From contig JANXRG010000079.1 in the NCBI GenBank assembly GCA_025353105.1, positions 1 to 62,981 on the forward strand: a DNA stretch of 62,981 bases, written 5' to 3'. The notes beneath the pieces are model-generated. The model made no database searches. It saw only the letters and a program-made list of their open reading frames with translations, and had not been told where the DNA came from. Of this stretch, positions 43,645 through 52,287 are shown in pieces; the stretch's first letter is position 1; each line of letters opens with the position of its first letter. The DNA comes from Verrucomicrobiota bacterium. Lineage in GTDB: Bacteria; Verrucomicrobiota; Verrucomicrobiia; Chthoniobacterales; SZAS-18. The position numbers and the translations under genes are program-made.

Positions 43645-45003
43645 ATGGCGACGACCTTTGAGGTGAATTTCGACGGCCTGGTTGGCCCGACCCACAACTA
43701 TGCGGGGCTCGCGGCCGGCAATGAGGCCTCGCGCCGCAATCAGCGCACGATCTCGCATCCGCGCGAGGCGGCGCTGCAGGGGCTCGCGAAGATGAAGGCG
43801 CTCTCGGATCTCGGCCTCAAGCAGGCCGTCCTGCCGCCGCTCGAGCGTCCCGCGATGCACGTTCTCCGCCGGCTCGGCTTCGACGCGCCCGACGAGGCTA
43901 ACGTGTTGCGCCAGGCGCAACGCGATGCGCCGGAGGTTCTCTCGGCGTGCCTGTCGGCGTCGAACATGTGGGTCGCCAACGCGGCCACCATTTGTCCGAG
44001 CGCGGATGCCGCGGACGGTCGCGTGCATTTCACGCCGGCAAACCTGATCGGGAATTTTCACCGATCGATCGAGGCGCCCGACACCGCGCACGTGCTCCGG
44101 CGGATCTTTGCCGACGAGTCGCGCTTTGCACACCACGAACCCTTGCCGGCGGTGGGTGGATTCGGCGATGAGGGCGCCGCAAATCACACGCGGTTCTGCG
44201 CGGCGCACAGCGGCCGGGGTCTGCATTTTTTCGTCTATGGACAAACCGGACTGCGCGAGGGGCAGGCGCGTCCGTCGCGCCATCCAGCGCGCCAGACGAA
44301 GGAAGCGTGCGAAGCCATCGCGCGTCTCCATCGGATTCCGGCGGCTCAGGTGGTGTTCGCTCAGCAAACCCCCGAGGCCATCGACGCGGGCGTCTTTCAC
44401 AACGACGTGATCGCAACCGGCAACGAGCGACTACACTTTTACCACGAGCAGGCCTTTGTGGATTGCGAGCGCACCATCGCGACGTTGGGAGAGCAGTTTC
44501 GTGAGATGGCGGGCGGAGAGCTGGTTTCCGCGGTCGTGACCCGGGATGAATTGAGTCTCGATGAGGCGGTGGCTTGTTACCTGTTCAACAGCCAGCTCAT
44601 CACGCTGCCAACGGGTGCGATGGCGCTGATCGCACCGTCGGAAGGCGAAGAGCTTCCCGCCTCGCGACGTGTGATCGAACGCATGATCGCCGACCCCGCC
44701 AATCCGCTGGCCGAGGTGCGTTACCTCGATCTGCGCCAGAGCATGCGAAATGGCGGCGGCCCGGCGTGTCTGCGGTTGCGCGTCGTGCTGGCCGAGGCGG
44801 AAATCACCGCGGTGCCGCCGGGCGTCTTCATCAACGAACGCAGTTACGCGCTTCTCACCGCGTGGGTCAGCCGGCATTATCGTGAGTCGCTCGACCCGGA
44901 TGAAATCGCGTCGCCCGGTCTGCTCCTCGAAGTGCGGACCGCCCTGGACGAGTTGACGCAAATCCTCGGACTTGGATCCATCTATCATTTTCAACAGACG
45001 TGA
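43645..45003 (+). CDS. astB: N-succinylarginine dihydrolase
   Basis: 452 residues from the ATG at 43645, matching family length (about 445). Second AST step: succinylarginine plus two waters to succinylornithine, two ammonia and CO2. N-terminal VNFDGLVGPTHNYAGL is the family signature; the amidinotransferase-fold catalytic Cys lies in NGGGPACLRLRV near the C-terminus, with FHNDVIATGNE supplying the His loop. The stop TGA overlaps the next gene's GTG start by 4 bases. Confidence 0.95.
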   Translation: MATTFEVNFDGLVGPTHNYAGLAAGNEASRRNQRTISHPREAALQGLAKMKALSDLGLKQAVLPPLERPAMHVLRRLGFDAPDEANVLRQAQRDAPEVLSACLSASNMWVANAATICPSADAADGRVHFTPANLIGNFHRSIEAPDTAHVLRRIFADESRFAHHEPLPAVGGFGDEGAANHTRFCAAHSGRGLHFFVYGQTGLREGQARPSRHPARQTKEACEAIARLHRIPAAQVVFAQQTPEAIDAGVFHNDVIATGNERLHFYHEQAFVDCERTIATLGEQFREMAGGELVSAVVTRDELSLDEAVACYLFNSQLITLPTGAMALIAPSEGEELPASRRVIERMIADPANPLAEVRYLDLRQSMRNGGGPACLRLRVVLAEAEITAVPPGVFINERSYALLTAWVSRHYRESLDPDEIASPGLLLEVRTALDELTQILGLGSIYHFQQT

Positions 45004-46226
45004 ATCACGAGCCCAAACCGATGCTGAATTGGATCGACGAACAGGGCGCGGCGATGACCAACCGCATCGCCGAATGGGCGTCGCTCTGCTCCGGCAGCGA
45101 ATATCCGGCCGGGCTCGATGCCATGTGTTCAAAGCTCGAGGCGGCTTTCCACCCGCTGAGTCCCAAGCCACCGGAACTGGTGCCGCTCACGCTCGCGAGC
45201 CGGCCCTTGGAAAGTCGCACGGCGCTGCGCGTGGTCTGCCGGCGGGAGGCGCCCATTCTGATCCTGCTCGCCGGGCATTACGACACGGTCTTTGGTCCAC
45301 AGCACCCGTTCCAGGACGTGGTGCGCGATGGGACGAACCTGCTGCGTGGTCCGGGCGTAGCCGACATGAAGGGCGGCCTCGTCGTCATGCTCACCGCGTT
45401 GAGCGCGTTCGAAAGCCTGGCGCCCGCGGCGTTGAAGGAGCGACTCGGCTGGGAGGTCTTTCTGAACCCCGATGAAGAAATCGGCTCGCCGTTTTCCCGG
45501 TCGCATTTGGTCGAGTGCGCAAAGCAAAATCACCTCGGGCTGCTTTTCGAACCCGCGCTGCCCGGGGGCCGGCTGGCAAGCGCGCGCAAGGGGTCCGGAA
45601 ATTTTGCCGTCGTCGTCCGCGGGCGCGCGGCGCACGCGGGGCGGGACCCGGAGCGCGGCCGTAATGCCATTCGGGTCGCGGCGGATTTCGTGCGGGTGAT
45701 CGACGATTTGAACGGGAAGCGCGAGGGCGTGTTTATCAACGTCGGACGGATCGAGGGCGGCGGCCCGTTGAACATCGTGCCGGATGCCGCGGTGGTGCGC
45801 TACAATGTGCGCACGCTGCGGGCGGAGGACGAGGGTTGGCTGACCGCCGAGGTGGCGGCGATCGTGGCGATCTTGAACGGACGCGACGGCATCCGGGCGG
45901 AAGTCTCGGGCGAATTTGCGTCCCCGCCGAAACCGGAGTCTCGGGCGACGAACCTGATGCTCGGCGACATTGCCGACGGCGCGCGCCGCCTGGGTTTTTC
46001 ACTCGAATGGCAGCCGACCGGCGGAGCCTGCGACGGGAACAAGCTCGCCGCGGCCGGGTTGGCGAACGTGGATAATCTCGGCCCGCGCGGCGGCGGGTTG
46101 CATAGCGCCGACGAACACATCGAGCTCGACAGCCTGAGCGAGCGCGCCAAACTCGCCGCGCTTTATTTGTGGCGGCTGGCCGCCGGGGAACTTCGCGTGC
46201 CGGACCGGGAGGTCGCCCGCGCATGA
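45000..46226 (+). CDS. M20-family hydrolase in the AST operon (possible succinylglutamate desuccinylase substitute)
   Basis: 408 residues; GTG start at 45000 overlapping the astB stop (an ATG at 45021 is the alternative). A di-zinc M20 peptidase/deacetylase: metal ligands in LAGHYDTVFG, GPGVADMKGG, NPDEEIG (catalytic Glu) and a late GLHSADEHIEL; a lid domain with AHAGRDPERGRNAI. Related to CPG2 and acetylornithine deacetylase enzymes. A canonical AST operon has astE (a carboxypeptidase-A-type succinylglutamate desuccinylase), absent here. The M20 enzyme sits exactly between astB and astD with overlaps on both sides, so it probably removes succinate from N-succinylglutamate or a related succinylated intermediate. 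Confidence 0.88.
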   Translation: MNHEPKPMLNWIDEQGAAMTNRIAEWASLCSGSEYPAGLDAMCSKLEAAFHPLSPKPPELVPLTLASRPLESRTALRVVCRREAPILILLAGHYDTVFGPQHPFQDVVRDGTNLLRGPGVADMKGGLVVMLTALSAFESLAPAALKERLGWEVFLNPDEEIGSPFSRSHLVECAKQNHLGLLFEPALPGGRLASARKGSGNFAVVVRGRAAHAGRDPERGRNAIRVAADFVRVIDDLNGKREGVFINVGRIEGGGPLNIVPDAAVVRYNVRTLRAEDEGWLTAEVAAIVAILNGRDGIRAEVSGEFASPPKPESRATNLMLGDIADGARRLGFSLEWQPTGGACDGNKLAAAGLANVDNLGPRGGGLHSADEHIELDSLSERAKLAALYLWRLAAGELRVPDREVARA

Positions 46227-47683
46227 GCCTTCGCGATCATTTTCTCAACGGCGCGTGGCATACCGGCTCCGGCGAATCGTTTCACTCGGTGAACGCCGAG
46301 ACTGGAAATCCGGTGTTTGAAACGCGCGCGGGCACCGCCGCGGAGGTGGACGTGGCGTTCGACGTGGCGCGCGCGGCACTTGAGGGCTGGAGCGATCTCG
46401 CCTTTGGCGAGCGGGCCGAACGGGCGCGGCGATTTGCCGACGAGGTAAAGCGACGCACCGGGGAATTTGTGCTCGCCATCTCAAGCGAGACGGGCAAGCC
46501 GTTTTGGGAGGCTCGAACGGAGGTGGCGTCCGTGATCGCCAAGGTCGAAATCAGCATCAAGGCTCATGACCAGCGCACGGGCGAAGCGCACGGCGAGGCC
46601 GGCGAAGCGAAGACCGTGCTGCGGCATCGGCCGCACGGCGTGGTGGTCGTGCTGGGACCGTTTAATTTTCCCGCGCACCTGCCGAATGGCCACATCATGC
46701 CGGCGTTGCTCGCGGGCAATTGCGTGATCTTCAAGCCGAGCGAATGCACTCCGGGCGTCGCGGCGTTGATGGTGGAATGCTGGGCGCGCAGCGGACTTCC
46801 GGCCGGCGTGCTCAATCTCGTCCAGGGCGCCCGCGAGACCGCGTCGGCCCTGGTCGATCATCCGGATCTGGATGGTTTGTATTTCACCGGCAGCGCGGAG
46901 ACGGGACTCCTGCTGCATCGGAAATTTGCCGGCCGGCCCGACGTGATTCTCGCCCTGGAGATGGGCGGAAACAATCCGCTCGTGGTCTGCGATTGCGCCG
47001 GGTCGGAGGCCGCCGCGATGCTGGTGATACTTTCCGCCTACCAATCGGCCGGGCAGCGCTGCACATGCGCGCGGCGGCTCATTGTCGTGGAGGACGAACA
47101 CACGGCGACGTTTCTGCAGCGCCTCGTGGAGCGGATTCACGCGCTGCGCGTGGGTTATCCGATCGATGCCCCCGAGCCCTTCCACGGTCCGCTGATCAAC
47201 AATCGGGCCGCCGACAACGTGCTCGATGCGGAGGCTGAACTGCGGCGGAACGGAGCGAGATCGATCATCCCGTTGACGCGCCCCGACGCGGCTCGTCCCC
47301 TGTTGACGCCGGGGTTGATTGACGTCACGCCGGTGGAGGAGCTGCCGGATGGCGAAATTTTTGGCCCGCTGTTGCAGCTCATTCGCGTGGCGGATTTCGA
47401 GACGGCCTTGCGGGAGGCGAACCGCACGTGTTTCGGTCTCGCCGCGGGATTAATCAGCGACCGGCGGGATCGCTGGGAGTTGTTTCTGCGCCGGATCCGG
47501 GCAGGGGTCGTGAATTGGAACCGTCCGCTCACCGGCGCGAGCAGCGCCGCCCCATTTGGCGGCGTGGGTTTCAGCGGCAATCACCGGCCGAGCGCCTATT
47601 ACGCGGCTGACTATTGCGCGTATCCGGTGGCATCGCTGGAATTGGAGACCGTCCGCGCGCCGGCCCCTGTGCCGGGTCTATAA
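46223..47683 (+). CDS. astD: N-succinylglutamate 5-semialdehyde dehydrogenase
   Basis: 486 residues from the ATG at 46223, overlapping the M20 stop by 4 bp (ATGA). Aldehyde dehydrogenase superfamily, NAD-dependent, oxidising succinylglutamate semialdehyde to succinylglutamate. Cofactor and catalytic motifs: GPFNFPAHLPNGHI, FTGSAETG, LEMGGNNP (Glu) and SAGQRCTCARRL (catalytic Cys). The FNFPAHLPNGHIMPALLAGN region is typical of AstD rather than other aldehyde dehydrogenases. Confidence 0.95.
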   Translation: MSLRDHFLNGAWHTGSGESFHSVNAETGNPVFETRAGTAAEVDVAFDVARAALEGWSDLAFGERAERARRFADEVKRRTGEFVLAISSETGKPFWEARTEVASVIAKVEISIKAHDQRTGEAHGEAGEAKTVLRHRPHGVVVVLGPFNFPAHLPNGHIMPALLAGNCVIFKPSECTPGVAALMVECWARSGLPAGVLNLVQGARETASALVDHPDLDGLYFTGSAETGLLLHRKFAGRPDVILALEMGGNNPLVVCDCAGSEAAAMLVILSAYQSAGQRCTCARRLIVVEDEHTATFLQRLVERIHALRVGYPIDAPEPFHGPLINNRAADNVLDAEAELRRNGARSIIPLTRPDAARPLLTPGLIDVTPVEELPDGEIFGPLLQLIRVADFETALREANRTCFGLAAGLISDRRDRWELFLRRIRAGVVNWNRPLTGASSAAPFGGVGFSGNHRPSAYYAADYCAYPVASLELETVRAPAPVPGL

Positions 47684-47773
47684 AAGGCTGAACAAGATTT
47701 GCGCCTTATGGCCAAACAGAATATTTGAGCAGCAAATCCAGTTCCCATCTTCTTGGTCCAGCACCGACCCGCC

Positions 47774-48970
47774 ATGTCCCACACCACCGACCTCTACACC
47801 AAATACGTCCTTAACACCGCCCGTCGGAGCTTGACGCTCGTGCGCGGGGAGGGGCGTCGCATTTGGGACGATGCCGGAAAGTGCTACCTCGACTTCGGCG
47901 GCGGCATTGCGGTCAACTGCCTTGGCCATGCCTACCCGGCCATGGTGAAGGCGCTCGCCGAACAGGCCGCGCGCATCATCCATACTTCAAATCTCTATTT
48001 CAACGATCCGGCCGGCCGGCTCGCCGAGCGCCTGGTGAAACACCTGGGCGGTTCAGGAAAAATCTTCTTCACCAACAGCGGCGCGGAATCGAATGAGTGC
48101 ATCCTCAAGCTCGCGCGCAGGGCCGGTCACGCGACGGGTCGATTTGAGATCATCACCGCGTTGAATTCGTTTCACGGGCGGACGTTTGGCGGCATCGCGG
48201 CGAGCGGCCAGGATAAGCTCAAGTCCGGCTTCGAGCCGATGCTGCCGGGTTTCACGCACGTCCCATACAACGATCTCGCTGCGGTGGAAGCGGCCATCAC
48301 TCCCCGCACCATCGCCGTGCTGATCGAGGGCATCCAAGGTGAGGGCGGCATCTGTCCGGCGACCCCGGAGTATCTGCTCGGCCTGCGCGCCCTGACAAAA
48401 GCGCGCGGCATCATGCTGCTGATCGACGCCGTCCAATGCGGGCACTTCCGGACCGGCCGGTATCAAAGCTACCAGCGCATTCTCGAGGGCACCGCGGGCG
48501 CTGAAGGCTTCCAGCCCGACGCACTGTCGATGGCGAAATCGCTCGGTGGCGGATTTCCGATCGGCGCCGCGTGGATTTCCGAGGAGTACGAGAACGTGCT
48601 CGGCCCGGGCACGCACAACACCACGTACGGCGGTTCGCCGCTGGCGAGCGCCGCCGCGAATGTGGTTCTCGACGCGATCGAGACGGAGAAACTGGATGCG
48701 AATATCCGTGCGCGGGGAGACGAGCTATTGGCGGGTCTCAAGCCGATGATCGGTAAATCCGGCATGGTCGCTGTGCGCGGCCTCGGAGGTCTCATTGGCA
48801 TGGCCTTCGAGCAGGAGGTCGCCTCGGACATGGTGAAGAAATTTTCCGATGCCGGCCTGCTGACGATTGCGGCGGGCACCAAGGTCGTGCGTTTTCTTCC
48901 GGCGCTAAACGTGACCAGCTCAGAGATCGAGGAAGGCCTCGGGATAGTGCGGGGAGCGTTCAACGCTTAG
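47774..48970 (+). CDS. astC: Class-III aminotransferase (succinylornithine/acetylornithine type)
   Basis: 398 residues from the ATG at 47774. PLP-dependent; Lys in LSMAKSLGGGFPIGA, plus NSGAESNE, EGIQGEGGICP and the C-terminal LPALNVT. In AST it would move the delta-amino group of succinylornithine to 2-oxoglutarate; the same fold serves ArgD in arginine synthesis, and many bacteria use one enzyme for both. It lies 90 bp after astD on the same strand, so it may belong to the operon or have its own promoter. The ArgD/AstC choice cannot be made from motifs alone. Confidence 0.85.
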   Translation: MSHTTDLYTKYVLNTARRSLTLVRGEGRRIWDDAGKCYLDFGGGIAVNCLGHAYPAMVKALAEQAARIIHTSNLYFNDPAGRLAERLVKHLGGSGKIFFTNSGAESNECILKLARRAGHATGRFEIITALNSFHGRTFGGIAASGQDKLKSGFEPMLPGFTHVPYNDLAAVEAAITPRTIAVLIEGIQGEGGICPATPEYLLGLRALTKARGIMLLIDAVQCGHFRTGRYQSYQRILEGTAGAEGFQPDALSMAKSLGGGFPIGAAWISEEYENVLGPGTHNTTYGGSPLASAAANVVLDAIETEKLDANIRARGDELLAGLKPMIGKSGMVAVRGLGGLIGMAFEQEVASDMVKKFSDAGLLTIAAGTKVVRFLPALNVTSSEIEEGLGIVRGAFNA

Positions 48971-49219
48971 GAGCGGCATCTGACCAAGGGGGGCAGACCC
49001 CTCTTCGCTTGGATCAACTCTGTCTTCCCAAACGGACCTTGAAAGCGCGGGATGAGCAAACCCAGCACGGAAACTCGGGGCGAGCTGCGTTGCTTCGGCT
49101 GGAACGGTCCGGCCTTTCAGGAGAAAGGGTCGCATTTGTCGCGCCGTGCCGAGGTTGTTGAGTTTACAATACCATGCGCAAAGTTGCGACATCCAACCCG
49201 ACTCCTGTAAGCGAAATAT

Positions 49220-49300
49220 TGCTCGGGGGGGGACTCGAACCCCCATGCCTTTCGGCATGCGCCCCTCAAACGCACGTGTCTGCCATTTCACCACCCGAGC
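49220..49300 (-). tRNA. tRNA-Leu (anticodon GAG)
   Basis: 81 nt. Acceptor GCTCGGG pairs with CCCGAGC, discriminator A. Anticodon loop TTGAGGG gives GAG (decodes CUC/CUU). A variable-arm hairpin TGCCGAAAGGCA and the T-arm GGGGG-TTCGAGT-CCCCC are present. CCA is not encoded. 48971-49219 holds no other gene. Confidence 0.95.
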
Positions 49301-49519
49301 GGGGATGGGGCGAGTTACATAGCATTAGACGCCGGGCGCGCAAGGAATGTGTTGCCCCCGAGCGATTCGCTTGCCGGCCCGCGTTCCGGGACGACGAAGA
49401 GCGCGCATCGCCGGTCCAAAATCGGGGGTCGCCACCGATTTTCTATCCAAACACATTCGCCCTTTCCCAATCACCGCTTCCCGATCTAAAAATAAGGCGT
49501 GTTATCCATTCGCCTGTCC

Positions 49520-49990
49520 ATGATATCGAAATTCTTCTGCCGTCGGCTGCTCCTGCTTCTTACCTGCGCGCTCGCGTTTTCTCTCACCGCCTGTCCAACG
49601 GCTGAGGAAAAGAAAAAGGCCCTGGCCGCGAAAATCCGCGAGAAGACCAGTATTCCGGACCAGTCCGGCGATGTCAGCTTCCAGTCCTTCATCGGCCGGT
49701 TGCGGCTGGCGGTGCGCGCCAAGGATATGCCGACAATCGCCTCATTGATGACACCCGATTTTGGCTTTCGCCTGGAGCCGCCCGGCGAGGGCGACGGTGT
49801 CTTTGCGTTTTGGGACAAGAACAACGTGTGGCCGGAATTGAACCTTGTGTTGAAGGAGAAATTCATTCCAAACGGCGTTTACATGGTGGCCCCTGGTGAA
49901 TTCGTCATTGGACAGAGTTACCGGGGCTATCGCGCCGGCATGCGGCTCGAGGAGGGTGGTTGGCGCTTCGCCTACTTCGTCAACAATTGA
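49520..49990 (+). CDS. Hypothetical lipoprotein (NTF2-like fold possible)
   Basis: 156 residues from the ATG at 49520. Leader MISKFFCRRLLLLLTCALAF ends at the lipobox SLTAC, followed by PTAEEKKKALAAKIREKT. The mature domain has SFIGRLRLAVRAKDMPTIAS, then MTPDFGFRL, GVYMVAPGEFVIGQSYRG and GWRFAYFVNN, an alpha-then-beta layout like small cystatin/NTF2-type periplasmic domains. No named family. It is 4 bp upstream of the ChaN-like lipoprotein, so they are probably co-expressed. Confidence 0.75.
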   Translation: MISKFFCRRLLLLLTCALAFSLTACPTAEEKKKALAAKIREKTSIPDQSGDVSFQSFIGRLRLAVRAKDMPTIASLMTPDFGFRLEPPGEGDGVFAFWDKNNVWPELNLVLKEKFIPNGVYMVAPGEFVIGQSYRGYRAGMRLEEGGWRFAYFVNN

Positions 49991-49994
49991 TCGA

Positions 49995-50810
49995 ATGAGT
50001 GGCATTCACCATTTTCGACGGCTTACCCTTTTCGGTCTCTGCGTCGGATTGACTGGATGCGCCACGACCGAGCCGCGGACGTCGTCGGCCCGGCTGCCCG
50101 CGACGCCGGAATTCTGGTCCCCTCTCGCCGCCGCCGATGTTTTTTATGTGGGCGAACGCCACACCGAGGAGGGCGACCACGATTATGAGTTCGAAGTGAT
50201 CAAGGGTCTGAAGGCTCGTGGCATTCCGTTTTCCATTGGCTGGGAGATGTTTGAAGTCAGCCAGCAGCCGTTGCTCGATGCCTGGCAAAGTGGCGGGATC
50301 AGCCTCGCGGAATTGTTGCGGCAAACGGAATGGGACAAGCATTGGGGCAAGTACTCGCCGACTTACGAGCGGATGCTGCGCTGGAGCCGGAGCGCCGGGG
50401 TCGAGAATCATGCGCTCAATGCGCCCGCATCGCTTTCGCGCAAGATTTCGCGCGGGCTGCCGCTCACCCCCGAGGAAAAACAGCTCCTGCCTGTCGGGTT
50501 CCGGTCCCTGCCCGGTGGCCTCAAGAATTTCAAATCCCAGATGGGTACCCACCCCGGCTCGGGATCCATCAATTACAATCGTTACTACATGGCGCAAACC
50601 TTGTGGGATCAAACGATGGCCGATCGGGTCGTCCAATTCCGGCGGCGGGATCCGGCGAAGAAGCTCGTCGTGTTTGCGGGCCGAGGCCATGTCGAGGCCG
50701 GCTATGGCATTCCTCCGTATGTGAAACAGAAACTACCGGCCGTGCGGCAGAAAATCCTGCTGCCCGACGTCGCGCCGCCGAACGCCGCGGACCCGGTATC
50801 CAGACGCTAG
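49995..50810 (+). CDS. ChaN-family iron-regulated lipoprotein
   Basis: 271 residues; leader FRRLTLFGLCVGL with lipobox LTGC, so a lipid-anchored protein. The ChaN/DUF399 (haem-binding uptake) core is recognisable: DVFYVGERHTEEGDHDYE, FSIGWEMFEVSQQPLLDAW, then YMAQTLWDQTMAD and KLVVFAGRGHVEAGYGIP. ChaN proteins bind haem or iron at the membrane; no reaction is certain. Neighbours are another lipoprotein (4 bp upstream) and YqgE (downstream), suggesting an envelope operon. Confidence 0.85.
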   Translation: MSGIHHFRRLTLFGLCVGLTGCATTEPRTSSARLPATPEFWSPLAAADVFYVGERHTEEGDHDYEFEVIKGLKARGIPFSIGWEMFEVSQQPLLDAWQSGGISLAELLRQTEWDKHWGKYSPTYERMLRWSRSAGVENHALNAPASLSRKISRGLPLTPEEKQLLPVGFRSLPGGLKNFKSQMGTHPGSGSINYNRYYMAQTLWDQTMADRVVQFRRRDPAKKLVVFAGRGHVEAGYGIPPYVKQKLPAVRQKILLPDVAPPNAADPVSRR

Positions 50811-50822
50811 ATGGGAGCTGCC

Positions 50823-51380
50823 ATGGCCAAGGAATCCGATTCGCTTGTTGGCCGCCTGCTGGTCGCCCACGCGACCCTGCGCGATCCGAATTTTCGCCGG
50901 GTGGTCCTGTTCATTTGCGACCACGATCCGAAGGAGGGTGCCTATGGCCTCGTGCTGAACCGGCCGCTGGATCAAACCGCGGTGGATTTTCTCCCGGATG
51001 ACGAGGAGAGCGAGGTGCTCGCGCAAATTCCTGCGTTTCACGGTGGGCCCGTCGGAGGCGATCGGCTCGTGTTCACGGATTTCACGTGGGATGCAAAACA
51101 CAAATCAGCCCACGTTCGCCACGCCCTGGACATGGGCGAGGTGACGGCCATGGTCGAGGATGGCCAGGCCGCAAACTTACGCGCCTTTGTGGGATACGCA
51201 GGCTGGTCGGGTGGCCAGCTCGAGGACGAGCTGGCCCAAGGTGCGTGGGTGCTTGCGAGCCCCGTGGCGTACACTTTCCAGATCGATCGCGCGGCAAAAT
51301 TGTGGAATGACACTCTTGCTCGCCTCGGCCCGCGTTACAGATTTATGGCGTCGCAGCCCGACAATCCATCGCTGAATTGA
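50823..51380 (+). CDS. yqgE: YqgE/AlgH family protein (UPF0301)
   Basis: 185 residues from the ATG at 50823, chosen over 50811 because GGGAG sits 6 bases upstream. Family signature is strong: GRLLVAHATLRDPNFRRVVLFICDHD-like opening, GAYGLVLNRPL, FHGGPVGGDRLVF and the closing YAGWSGGQLEDEL plus GAWVL. In Pseudomonas AlgH affects alginate and redox phenotypes but the molecular function is unknown. Cytosolic. Third in an apparent run with two lipoproteins. Confidence 0.93.
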   Translation: MAKESDSLVGRLLVAHATLRDPNFRRVVLFICDHDPKEGAYGLVLNRPLDQTAVDFLPDDEESEVLAQIPAFHGGPVGGDRLVFTDFTWDAKHKSAHVRHALDMGEVTAMVEDGQAANLRAFVGYAGWSGGQLEDELAQGAWVLASPVAYTFQIDRAAKLWNDTLARLGPRYRFMASQPDNPSLN

Positions 51381-51520
51381 TCTCGCGGCCGCGCGGGGCC
51401 GAGGGTAACAATTTGCCTGGATGCCGGTAAATACGCTTGTGCATGAGGGGGTCTGACGTTAGTGGGACAAGACGTCAACTGCGCAAGGTTGGTCGGGCGT
51501 CACCATCCTCAAGCTTCCGC

Positions 51521-52180
51521 GTGAAACGATTTCTGCCTGCCATCCTGATGCGCGTGTTGCCCGCGCTGCAGCCGCCGGCCTTCATGTCGGACGCGGGGGA
51601 GAGCGTCCGCAAGGCGTGGGCCGCGATGTCCGCATCCGTGGCCGGATATCTGCCCACCGAGTTGCCGCCACTGCCCCGGCTGCCAGCCTTGACGTTGCCG
51701 AGCTTCCGCCTGCCGCAGCGGCCGACAATTCCGCCGCCCTTGGGTCGATTCTTCTCGTCGCTTTCGGTCTTGATTTTCGCGCCTGGCCAAATCCACGGCA
51801 TGGCGATTTATTACCAGGTCGCCACGGGCGACTTGAAGGGCGCGGCGGCCGACGGCCCCCGCGTGGAATTCCTGGATGTCGCGGCGGTCCCGTGGTCCTC
51901 GGGACCCGTCGTGAGCGTGCAGCCTGATTCCGCCGCCGCCCCGGCTCATGCCGCGGTAACCCGGGCGCGTTGCGTCAGCGACTGGCTGCCGGCGGTGCCA
52001 TTGTCGATGGATCTTTTCCTGACTGCGGTGGGGCCGCCCGCGGTCCCCGAATTTGTGGAAGTTACGACGGCGTTGCCGTGCGTTGATTTGGATCGGAAGC
52101 ATTGGGTGGATTTGGCCGCGCAGGGAATGCGCGTCCGCGGACAACGCCCGCCGCCGGGCGGCGCGGACATCCCAGCCTAG
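51521..52180 (+). CDS. Hypothetical proline-rich protein
   Basis: 219 residues from a GTG at 51521 (frame open from 51437). N-terminus KRFLPAILMRVLPALQPPAF, a Pro/Leu-rich stretch TELPPLPRLPALTLPSFRLP, a hydrophobic SSLSVLIFAPGQIH, then a soluble half with GPRVEFLDVAAVPW and CVDLDRKHWVDLAAQG. No domain is recognised. Third-codon G/C content resembles neighbours, which favours this strand; a minus-strand frame over the same DNA is Arg/Gly-rich and looks like a shadow. Coding status is uncertain. Confidence 0.45.
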   Translation: MKRFLPAILMRVLPALQPPAFMSDAGESVRKAWAAMSASVAGYLPTELPPLPRLPALTLPSFRLPQRPTIPPPLGRFFSSLSVLIFAPGQIHGMAIYYQVATGDLKGAAADGPRVEFLDVAAVPWSSGPVVSVQPDSAAAPAHAAVTRARCVSDWLPAVPLSMDLFLTAVGPPAVPEFVEVTTALPCVDLDRKHWVDLAAQGMRVRGQRPPPGGADIPA

Positions 52181-52287
52181 CCCGCGCCGTGGGTTGGGCC
52201 GGGCTCGCGCGTTTGCGCGGGTCCATTGCGTTGTACCGGGGTCACCGAAGGGGGCCAATCTTTCACTCCATATTTTTCCGCTTATTC

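Noticed and set aside
51509-52258. 249-codon minus-strand frame
   Set aside because: Arg/Gly-rich composition suggests a shadow; the plus-strand frame was kept with low confidence instead.
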